Shown here piece after piece: positions 38,401 to 50,400 of a DNA stretch of 64,000 nt. The translations under genes and the position numbers were made by a program. The notes beneath the pieces are model-generated. The model saw only the letters and a program-made list of their open reading frames with translations. It made no database searches and was not told the origin of the DNA. The stretch's first letter is position 1, and the number at the start of each line of letters is the position of its first letter. Origin of the DNA: Odobenus rosmarus divergens (taxonomy: Eukaryota > Chordata > Mammalia > Carnivora > Odobenidae); contig NW_004451879.1 in the NCBI RefSeq assembly GCF_000321225.1, positions 124,001 through 188,000 on the forward strand, in the 5' to 3' direction.

Positions 38401-41400
38401 AATGAATTTTTGGAATAATGCTCTTTAGGGCCTTTTCTAGATGTAATATTCACAATTTTTAAAATATAACTCATATTTCATTAGGACACTTTAAAAAGAA
38501 TCCTAATTGACTCGTAATAAGAAGGCATTTGTTTTTGGAGGAGCAGTGGGTGTGCTCCAAATTTCCTGGTTGTAACAATCTAGGAATAAAGACACGGAAG
38601 ACAATCACCTGATAATCATAGCATGGTAGGAAAATTACTGTCCAATGGTTCCCATAAAAGAAACAATAATAATTTCAGTTTATAGGTTGTGATTCATCCG
38701 AGGAGATTCTGAAGAAATGCTTTTGTGAGCAACCCACTGACAGGTTAATTATGGGGCAGATATTGAGCCATCACTATAAAGCAGTCGCATTCAACAGTCA
38801 TGTCCAGTGACCCCACCAAAACAACGACCCCAGTCACAGAGGAAAAGAGGGAAAAATAAACAAGACCTGATGACAGATAATGGAAAAGAACTGTCCATGT
38901 TTATGGAGTAATAAAATGCTCAATATTACAAGGTGACCCAAAGGTTTTGACTGAAATTTAACAACCAAAAGAACTGCTTTTCAAATCTCAGTAAGTATTG
39001 AACAAATTACTGAGGACATGTTCCTTCGTTGAAACTCTGTTGAACACCCTATTTAGGGTGGGAAATTTGCTTGATTGAATAGCATCATGAAGTAGAACTT
39101 TAGTCCTTGACTACCAAAAACTGGACTTTTGTCTATCCTTAGGAAAACATATGCCCATCATCCACAAAAATAGTATACTTGTTGTGCTCTCTCCCAATTG
39201 GATGGAGGCCCCCAAATGTACGGCATCCTGATGGAGTGGGGGCTAGTGGCGTGGGTAGTGAAAGAATTCACCCAAGGCAGAACAAAAGAGATAAAAGTTT
39301 GTTGGATACACTGCAAGGAAGGCCGGGAAGGATAGCCAAGTAAAGACTGTCTGCCATGAGGCAGTGGGTGGAGGCTGTATTTAAAGGGGGAAGGAGAGGA
39401 GGTATGGGAATGTATGGAATTTTCCTTTTTTGGTACCTATGTCTGGGTGTAAGTAGCCCATTGGTTAGTTAGGGCTGATGGATATTTTGAGGTGGTTGCT
39501 TGATGGGCCTGTTTGTATTCAGCCAGGGGATCACTGTGGGCCCTTTTGCCTTGATCAGTTTCCATTGTTCAAGCCTGTTGCCTTAAAAGAGGCCTCAACA
39601 CTTGTATTAGCACTACAGGGTATAGTGGAATCACAGTCCAACAAGAAGGTAAAAATGAGGTCCTTTATCCAACCTCCTTAATTCGGGACAAAGAAATTGA
39701 GGCCCAGAGAGAAGAGATGACTTGGTGAGTTTCACACAGCCAGAGCATAACAAAACTATGGGTAAAACTAAGTTGTTCTGACTTCTCAACAAAAATCTAG
39801 TCATTTAGCAAAGTAACTGCTATCACTTAGAGTGAAAGTAGGGTTTAATAACCTTGGTGATTTAGGGAATCCAAGCTGTATGACCTACAATGTTTATTCA
39901 ATTACTAAAAGGAACAATTTTTTATACTAAACAATTAAATCATATAATAATTTGAAAAAACTTAATTTTAAGGGTACTTTAAAAACCACAATGTCAATAT
40001 TTGTTTGATATCTTTCTTTAAACAGAAGCTAGACCTTTATAAACGCAGGCCTCATTGTAATAACCACAACAAATAACTCCAGTTTGTATCAGTGAGATGA
40101 TACATAAAATGCACCAGTGGATACACTGTTTAAAAGACTCTAGAATTATTTTAAAGTTATTCCTGTCTAATTTATATTATGTTGTATTAAAAAAAATTTA
40201 TTCAAAGCAAAATTAATCTAAGCCAGAGAGAAGTCTGGTGGAAATGAAGCAGAATTTAATTTGCATATTTTCTGACTGATATTCTTTCTTTCCCTTTTTC
40301 TTAAAAATAGCACATTTTGAACTTTAGGTGGGAAATGCAATTTTAATCTAATGATTAATATACTTGAAATAGTCAATTTGGAGAAGTTTGAAATTAAGGG
40401 AAACAATTTATTGTAAAAATTAAGGACAATGTCATTGACTTACCTCAAAGATTCAAGCCTAACTTTGTTAATACTTTGGCCACAAGATCAAATTACATCG
40501 GTGAGGAATTTACCTTTTCGGCACTTCGTCGAATTCTGGTTTCACCTTCTCTCTTGGCATTTTCTTGAGCTTCTTTTAAGCTGTTAAGAAAGAGAACAGT
40601 TGGTCAGTTTACGGCTCAATCATATTTTCAGTGTCCAGTTCTGTGCTAGGCACTTTCATATCCTTGGCCATAGCTTGTTAAACCGATCCACTTAACATGA
40701 GACAAGCTTTTCCCTCGAATTTGAGCCAGAAAGTTGCCAAAGATAAGGAAGGGTGTGAAACTGACTCACTGACAGTCAATTAGAAGCTTTGTTCTGTAAA
40801 AGTAGATGGGTGTGACTTCTTGATTGACAAACAGAAGATTGTTGGGGAAAAGTCCCTTTAACTGGCAGAACCAAGAGCTTTTTAACACAATGGTGTGACA
40901 AGGGTGAAACTGAACTGAGCATTTGAAGTACTGAAGTCCACACCCTTATGTAAACCTTTTCTATACCTTGTAAAGTATTTGTTTACCTTCATGTAAAATC
41001 ATTGCAGTGAAAAAAAGTGACATTGAACTGAGCTTCTAAGTCCTCTCCTATCTATTACCTAATTACAGTCCCATCCAGAGACAAGCATTATTAGTTCTAC
41101 AGAGGAAGAAACCAAGAGTTAGGGAAGTCAAATTCTCTTTTTTAGCTAGTGTGTGAAAACAAGCAGAAAGTCACAGAATTGGGGCGTGCTGGAAAACTAA
41201 ACCCACATGTCTTCTAGATAAGAAAGTAGAAATTAGGCTTATTTCCTGTCTGGAAACCAGATATAATCACTGTTTTGTAAACCTGATAGGACGTGCCCTT
41301 GAATTCTCTGGCAGCACACTATAATTTTCAAAGGCAGGTGTGAAATTTATTAATCTGTTAGATCTCTCTCTGCCATGATTTTAAAGATCCGTGGATGTAA

Positions 41401-44400
41401 ATGGAGCACTTGAAAGCCTGCTGACATATAGAGAGTCTATATCTTGTTTAACAGCCAGAATACTAAAGATTCTTTGGATCGTCTTCACATCTCAGCCTCA
41501 ATACTCAACAGATGTCAGGCACTGAGAGAAAGTTAACCCTATCTTTCTCTTCCCTAAAGTTCCACCTTTTATAGTAATAATGAAGGCAGCCACATGACAT
41601 TATTATTATTACTTTAAATTAGATTGTCGCATTGAGTAAGAGTCTCTGTACATATACAAATGAAGCAATGCACATCAAATGAATGACCTAGTTTATTCCA
41701 GGAATGTGTTTTCTAAATTGTAAAATATTGTGCCGTATAAAATACTGTCCATTGTCCTATCATTATAATTAAGCAAATTAAGAGTCTTGAATTTAATAAC
41801 TATCATAATTACCTTAACCATGCCTTTTAAGAAACTCTAGCAGATGATATGAATTAAAAAGAAAAGAAGTCATTCAGAGAGCAAGGACTATTTCACTTTA
41901 AGAAGGCAAAGAATTGTATGCTTCATGAAAAGGACTGTATCTCTCTGTAAAGTGGTTCTCAGGACAGCAACCAAGTGCATCCTCATCAGATCCACCTACT
42001 TGGCCTGCGTGGGGATGATGATACTTACAAGAGCTCAGCACACATGGCACACTTATTGCCATGTGTTTTGCCATCAGGGCCAAGGACTGGATCATTTTCC
42101 CTTGTGCATACAAGTCTTCCATCCTTCACATAAGGCCGAAAAGCACTACATACATCCTGAAGAACAGGGAAAAGAACTTAACATTCACCATCCTGATTGT
42201 AATGCCTTCCACACGGTTTTCAGAATTTTATAGTACTCAGTGCTTCTCTGCCCAATGCACACTAGCCACCTAGAGCAGTGCCAGATGCCTAGAAGTAGCT
42301 TAGTGAGTGTTGCATAATTCATGAGGTTGCATATGGTGCTCATTTACTTATTCATTTATTAGTAAACACAGATACCCTAATGTGCTAGAACTAAGGTGGA
42401 ACACAGTCCTTGCACTCAACTTGCTCATGATCTATTGGATGACACAAGGAGACATTTAAAATATGATGTACTGGGCGCCTGGGTGGCTCAGTTGGTTAAG
42501 CGACTGCCTCCGGCTCAGGTCATGATCCTGGAGTCCTGGGATCGAGTCCCGCATCAGGCTCGCTACTCAGCAGGGAGTCTGCTTCTCCCTCTGACCCTCC
42601 CCCCTCTCATGTGCTCTCTCTCATTCTCTCTCTTTTTCAAATAAATAAATAAAAATAATAAATAAATAAAATAAAATAAAATATGATGTACTAATTGCCC
42701 TGGTAGGTGCTCTAGGAGCATAGAAAGGACACCAAACCTTGACTTAGGAAAAAACATTCAGCTAGAAAAAGTCAAGTGTGATATGTCTGAGATACTCATT
42801 TCTTTCTCCTATAATCACAAGTGCACAGAATGTTAGCAAAGGGAAAAGCTATTTAATCCAAATCTCATTTTTAGATGAAACACTGGTACAGTGTGGGTAA
42901 GTAATTTGCCTAAGGTCTCTGGACAGCAAGTGACAGTGCTAGGGTTTCAATTCAGATTAAGTGACTGAAGCATAATGCCCTTTCTACTGTAAATGTAGTT
43001 TCCTTTTGATGGATGGATGGATGGATGGATGGATGGATTGATTTTTTTTTCATAGAAAGCAGAAATAGAGCTGAAAAGTCTAATTACCAAAGTCACCTGC
43101 TCCAGTTACAGGAACTATCAACTGCTTTTCATCTAAACAAGCAGGGCCCCATCTTAGGTTAAGCAAGAATTGCTTCCTTCCTAACACCCCACCAAAGAAG
43201 GAAGAGGAGAGCATCTTCTTTCTCTCTGAAGTCAGCCTCCCAAGATTTCCCACCATTTTGACACTTGTTCTCACCTGCTCTGGATTATTGGTCTCACATT
43301 CCCCTTCACTTTTTATGCCAACTTGGGACCTGGTTTTACTGGAATTGAAAGTTAGTAGACACAGAAGTTTAGTATCACAGAACTTTTTACCATTCAAAAG
43401 TAACTTATTGTCACTGTATTAGGATTCTACTTTGCCCTTGAAAACAGATGTCACATCACATTCTTTTCCTCATTTACTCTTTCTAATGAGAGCCTGTGTT
43501 TATAACTTGGAGTTGAAGAAATAGAATTATGTTGGAAGGCTAATAAGAGTCAGACCTATAAATATTATTTCTAGAATTTTCTTTCCTATGTCTAAAGAGG
43601 GTCCATATCAGAAGAGAAGGAAAAAGTACACCTTATAACTAAAAACAGCAAAGAACTATGCTGTTGTTGATGATGATGTTTTAAATATACGAATTCAAAT
43701 TTAAATGATCTAACATCCTGCTCTATTATTCTTTGTTTGGGTTATGCTGACTAATATTTTAGTTGTCACGGAAAGTACCTTAAGTCCCAAGAATTAAGTT
43801 TATTCAGTCTAATAGAGCTTTAACACTATCTGAAAACAGAACCATAAATGTAAAATACATTTCCTACTTTTTAAAAAGGTAAGGCAGCTTAAAACCACAG
43901 CCTCTGTATAACAATAAAAAAACAACAAAAACAATATAAAGAGAAAAATGAAGTTATTAAAAGTTACAAGAAAAAAGTTATATCAAAAGATATCATCTGA
44001 GGGAAACAAAAAAAAATTGAATCCCAGTGTTACTGCAGAGTGCCCTAGTAGACAAAGCTAAGGAAGAAACCCAATGAGCAGTATGGCTCTCACTGTATAA
44101 TGAAGGAAGTATACCAGAAATTAGGGGTGAGACACTTAGACCTGAAGAGATTTAAAGAATCTATCACAGGATCCCCCACATAAAACATAGTAGTAATTAA
44201 ATGTACAGTGTGCTCATAATAGTATTACAAAATACATATCTAATAAAACCTGTCTGTTCTCCCTATGTCTGTTTGTGTTTTCCATTTATGTTGACCACTG
44301 GTGAGAGGTGAAGGCATCATTTCAGAGTGCATCTCTGAAAATGCAATAATGCAAGGGATCAGAGTGATTTAATTCAGTTGTATTTTGGTAAAGATACTTA

Positions 44401-47400
44401 TTACACGGAGGGATAATGCTTGCAGAATCCTGAAGACTGAATATTTATCATATCCTTTATTAGTTTCAAGCACTGGTTGTTATTATGTGTGCAAAAAGTG
44501 AAGAGCAGACAATTCAAGGCTGAGGCCACAGGCCAGAACCTGTGAAGCAGGTGTGCCATCTTGTTGACTGACAACCGACAGCCAAACTTAGCACTGAGGG
44601 TGGAGAAAGAATCAAACGGGGACAAAATGTCGGACAGTGAGAAGCTTTAGCTATGTGACAAAGGTCAAATCAATGGAAAGAAGTTCAATATTAAAAGTTC
44701 CAATTATCTACTCTAATATTATAAATTACTGAGCACTAAATTAAAAAATCATTTGATGATTAAATAATTCTCTGTAAAAAAAGATATATTTCTAAGTAGA
44801 TAGAAAGGGACAGATGTCTGTATGTATATGTATATGTATATAAGTGCGTGTACATACCTGTGTGCTTATATGTGCATACAGGTAGATACTTAGATTTAGA
44901 TCTAGCAGATGTCTGTCTACTTCACAGAGACACTGATAACTCTCTGATAAACTGCATACAAAAGTGCTTTGTAAAATATAAAGTGCTGCACTTCATATTT
45001 TTTTCCTTAAGAATAGTAAAAGGAGTGGTCCTAATAATTTCTGGATGGCTAACTTTCGCAAAATGAATTGATATTTTAAAGACTGTAAGAAAAAACTGTG
45101 GCATGTACTTACACGGAGAGCATGCTTTAGGGAGAAAGCCTGCTGCAGATACTCACACGTTCTCAGCGCACAGCGCACATTTGTTGCTGTAGGTTTTCCC
45201 ATCTGTGCCACAGACGGCGGCGCTATCGAAGGTACAGATAAAATCCCCATTTCTCTCTTCTTTCCTGAAATCATCACAGTTCAACTGCAAGAGACATGAT
45301 CAAACATCAAACTATAACATCAAAATATGACAGAAAATATTCCTTAGATACATAAATACATTAATATTTTAAACCCACAACAAGATCACTTACTGGAAAA
45401 CAAAACAGACTAAGGAGACTACAGTGCACGAATAACATCATGAATAATAAAACATGGCCCAAGAACAGAGATGTAAATAGATTTTAGGAGAAAGAATTGG
45501 TATTTGATTTCAGCCACTTGCTATCTGGATGAGGTAGGCCAAGTCTCCCCTCTGAAACTTAGCATACTGTTTGTCAAATCCTGCCGGCCTTCTTAGCAGA
45601 GTGATAATGAGGTCGAGTAGATAAGAATAGGAAAGCTCTCTGTAAACTCTAAGCTACAATGAAGTTTTTATTATTATAGATTAGGGTAGTGATCAGGAGC
45701 CAGATTGCTGGGCTTATAATTCTAACTCTGCCACATACTGGCTGTGTGATGTGGGAGTTACATAACCCCTCTGTGCTTTAGTGTCCTTATTTGCAAAATG
45801 TGTACAATATTACTAACCTCTCAGCATTTTTTTTTTTTTATTCGAGACACAGAGATAGAGAGAGAGAGAGCATGAGCAGGGGGAGAGGCAGAGGGAGAGG
45901 GAGAAGAAGGCTCCCCGCTGAGCCAGGAGCCTGATGCGGGGCTCCATCCCAGGACCCTGAGATCATGACCTGAGCCGAAGGCAGACGCTCAACCATCTGA
46001 GCCACCCAGGCGCCCCACCTCTCAGCATTTTAAAGAACTTTCAGTGTATGAATACGTGCACAGCATTTACAACGGTGCATAGCATATCATAACCCTTCAC
46101 TGTTGTTATTGTTGTTGTTATTTTAAACATTTTCCTCACTGACAATCAAGCCAATCATGAAACATGTTTTGAGGATGATGGAAGAAATCTCCAAATCTCA
46201 GCTCAAATAATATGACGCATACTTAGGGACATACCTGTATGGTGAGGAAAACAACTACACTAGGTGGTTAACTGGAGATTAGGGTTTGATTCTCACATCT
46301 GCCACCCACTCACTCTACCTCTTTGAACCTTACTTTCTTTGTCTGACAAATGGAAATTCACACCCCATCTGTCCTACAGATTTGTGCTGAGCATCAAATG
46401 AATACTTAGGAAACCTTATTTGGCAACACTATTGTGACATGAGCTAACTAAAGAAGACCTAGACTTAACTTGAATTTCATTTCTATCCAAAAGCAAAGAA
46501 TGACACTGGAGAATTTTTTAGTTATTATATCGCATGACAAAATAAATTTCTGATGTTATTGTCATAATAAAAATATTTTAAATATAGATGTGGAACACTT
46601 AGAATATAGACCTGTGACCTAGTATGTTACACAATAGAAAGAATAAAAGAACAATTACAAATACATAGTGAATTTGTGAACCAAAAGTTTACATCAAGGA
46701 ATACTTCTGAAAAACAATAAAAAAAGAAAAAGAATTTAAGGTAGAAAAAAAAGCTATGGAACATAACCCACTGTTCATGTCATCTGTTGGGGAAGAAGTT
46801 AAAACAGAGTGAAGATAAGTAATGGCTATATGTGTTATTTCATTTATTCGGTAGTTCATTTGTTCCTCAAAATCCACTATACATCTGCTAGCCTCTGGGT
46901 TTCCACTAGATGAAGACACTGCCAAAAAAAAAAACCCAACAACAAAAACTTGGAATATATGCTCTAAGGAACTTATATTCTGATGAGAAGGTAAAGACCA
47001 TAAATATGATAATTTGAAATTAAAATAAATGCTATTAAAAATAATCTGAACAATAACTAGAATGATGGCTATTTTAAATACAGTGTCAAGAAAGATCTCT
47101 CCATAAAGGTAACATTTGAGGTAAAATGGGATTAATGAGGAGAAGCCAGCCACTGGAGATCTGAGGGAAGGACATTCCGGAGTAGAGAACTGCAAGTGCA
47201 AAGGATCTGTGATAGGAACTAGACTGTCCTGCTTCAGGGGCACTATGGCTGCTGTGTGAGGAAAAAGCAGAGAGCGGCGGGTTTTCTCTCTAGGGTCATT
47301 TCTGGAGAAACTAATGAAGCATGGGTGATATGGATTGATTTTATTGACTTGGGACAATCACCGCTATCCCCCTTCAGCAAAAGCAAGTGTCATACTAGGT

Positions 47401-50400
47401 CACAGGTGTTGGCAGGGTGATGACGGGTGATGACGGGGCAGATAAAAAGCGCAGCTGTGAGGCCCTGAGAACAGGTGTGGGTATTTACTCCTCCTCCCCT
47501 GCCTCCCCCGCCTCCCCCTCCAAACTCCAAGGGCTGGTAGGTCACAACCTATAGAGAACACCTCTTCCTAATGCTAACAGTTTCTGAGAGCTTACAGATG
47601 GATTCCTAACCTGACTGGAGTGGCAACAAACTGGTTCCAGAACCTTCTGATGTAGGCTTCATCTCCTTTCCTATCCTTACACTCCCCAGGAGAGGCAGAG
47701 ACCGAATGTAGCCTTGAACACCATCTCACTCACTGTAGCAGAAAAAAATAACTAAAGCTATTATGGAATGTTAGAGTAGAAATACCTGTATATGTAAGGA
47801 ACAAAACATAAAAGAAATACGGTAATGTGAGGAATAGTCAGTATCAGCCGAAGCAGAATTATCAGAATGCATAGAAAAATAATTTTTCAAGACTGTAACT
47901 ATTCTTTAGAGAGATAAGAGAAAACATCTGCAATATGAAACAAGAAAAAAAGCTATAATGGGAAAAAAAGTGGAAGTTTTAGACATGGAAAATATTTAAA
48001 TGGTAATAAATAAAACAATAGAAAGAATAAAAGCAGGGTAGGTACATGTACCTAAGGAATTTGTAAACCAGAAGATTAGATCAAGAAACTCTCAGAGAAG
48101 CAATGGTAAAGGAAAATGAATTCAAAATAGAAGAGAAAATCTAAAGAACATGGTGAATAGAATTAAAGTCCCAAAAAGGAGGCAACCATATATAGGAAAA
48201 ATATTTGAAGAAATAGGGAACATTTCTAGAATCAATGAAAAATGAAAAAACAAAGAAATAGAGAAATAGCCATAGCAACTCAAAGATAGAATCTGGTCAA
48301 TAACAAATTAGAGAGGTTTAGGGATTTTTAAGCAAATAAAAGCAAGCTAACATATGTTAGGGGAGAAGATACAGATATTAACAATAAACAAAGACATTAG
48401 TAATAGTGATGATAAATAATTATAAATATGGATATTTGGCTGGGGGAGTCATATTAAGAGCAAAAATAGATATGCAACATTTAACTCATCATCAAAGAAA
48501 AGCTGGAAGGAAGAAACTACTTTTAAAATAATTTTTTAGAGGGGAAGAATGAAGGGGAGTAAGTCAGAGGGGGAGACGAACCATTAGAGACGATGGGCTC
48601 TGAAAAACAAACTGAGGGTTCTAGAGGGGAGGGGGGTGGGGGGACGGGTTAGCCTGGTGATGGGTATTAAAGAGGGCACATTCTGCGTGGAGCACTGGGT
48701 GTTATGCACAAACAAGGAATCATGGAACATTACATCAAAAACTAACAATGTAATGTATGGTGATTAACATAACAATAAAATTATTAAAGTAGTAAAAAAA
48801 TAATTTTTTAAATCTGGTAACTGAAAATATGAAAAATTAGGAGAACTAAGTTCTAGTACAACAGAAATAACAACTGTAAATGAGCTAAACACACAAATTA
48901 AAACACGATTTGTGGTTGGATTTAAAAAACAGGATCAAACCAGGCATGGATGATAAGAGAAAATTAAAATTAAAGAGCACACAGATATTAAAACAATAGG
49001 ATAAGAAAAGATATGAGGTAAAAATGAATAAGAAGAGAATAGATGCAGTAACATGAATACTAAAAATATAGAATTCAGCCCAAAATGCAGCATAAGTGAC
49101 AAAGGATACTATATAAAGTAAAAGGAAAAACAGAACATGAAGGTATAATAACCACTGAGCATTCATTCACTTAATAATACAGGCTCTACCTCCGTCAGAC
49201 TGCAACCAAAAAAAATGTGATAGAATTAGATAAATCAGTAACTGGACTTAGGGATTTTAGCATATACTTCTGAGAAATTGATAGATCAAGGAAAAAATTA
49301 AGATGCTTAAGCCATTAGATTTTTATAGAAAACTACATCCAAGGAACAGCAAATAAACATTTTTTCCAAGACATAGGAAACACTTATAAAAGTGGAATAT
49401 TTATTAGACCACTAAAAAAGTCTTAGGAAAATTTCAAAGGACCGATGTCATATGGTCTATGTTCTCTGCCCAAAATTCAGTAAAATCAAAGTTAATTTAA
49501 AATAGATGAAGTGCAATATATTTGAAAATCAAATAACGTATTACTTGGAAGGGAGGAAAATTAAGGAATGTTTGGCAAAGAGCGACAAATGGAAACACTT
49601 CCAGCACAAATCTTGAGATAGATGATCATTAATATCTTCACATACTCTTGTCATGGAATCTTAGAAGTTAAAATTTTAAAGACTAGGTATTGCTCAATCC
49701 ATTACAAAATGAGCAGCAGAGCAAACATAAAGAAATAGGAATAAGTGACACAGAAAACAAAAATAATTGAGAAGATTAACAAAAAAGCTGATATTCAGAT
49801 TTCTATGACAATTGATAAGAGAAAGAGAACATGGAAATAAAAATACACGCAATGATAATTGAAAATAACTGTATAAAAATTGAGATATACATACAATAAA
49901 AGCATATTATCAGTATCCATATGCTATAACATCTGAAAACCAAAATAGAGATGTGGCTACAAAAAGTGTAAAATACCTACAGTGGTTTAATAAGAAAAGT
50001 TGAACAGACCAATAGCATTAATCCCATTGATATACTGGTCTGAGATATTCCCTCCCCCAAATGCCCAAGTACTAATAGCTTTAAAATCCATTTTTTCTAA
50101 ACTGTTAAGAAAAAACAAGACTTGTATTGAGTAATAATAATTTACAAGTTATTCCAAAAATTGAGAAGGTATGTGAACTGAAAAACAATTGTAGACAGTT
50201 TTATTGAGGTTTTACTTACATACCATAAAATTCATGAATTTTAAGTGTACAATTCAATGATTTTTGGTAAATTTATGGAGTTGTATGGCCATCACCATAA
50301 CCCAGTTTTAGAATATTTCTGTCACCCTAAGAATTTCCCCTGTGCCCGTAAATTAACTGTAAATAGGTAATCCCCATTCCCAGCTCTAGCCTTAGGCAGC

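Larger units (their letters stand above)
37078..40513. other. SPINK5: Intron between modules 3 and 4 (3.4 kb)
   Basis: Contains a SINE and a solo LTR. The stretches 37510-39170 and 39610-40510 show nothing recognisable. Confidence 0.8.
42157..43274. other. SPINK5: Intron between modules 2 and 3
   Basis: Contains a SINE, a GGAT repeat and a MIR-like trace near 42870-42990; the rest is unassigned. Confidence 0.8.

Noticed and set aside
46689..47357. 222-codon reading frame on the minus strand, the longest in the window
   Set aside because: It runs antisense through an L2-like repeat, has no recognisable domain, and its composition is that of A/T-rich repeat DNA.
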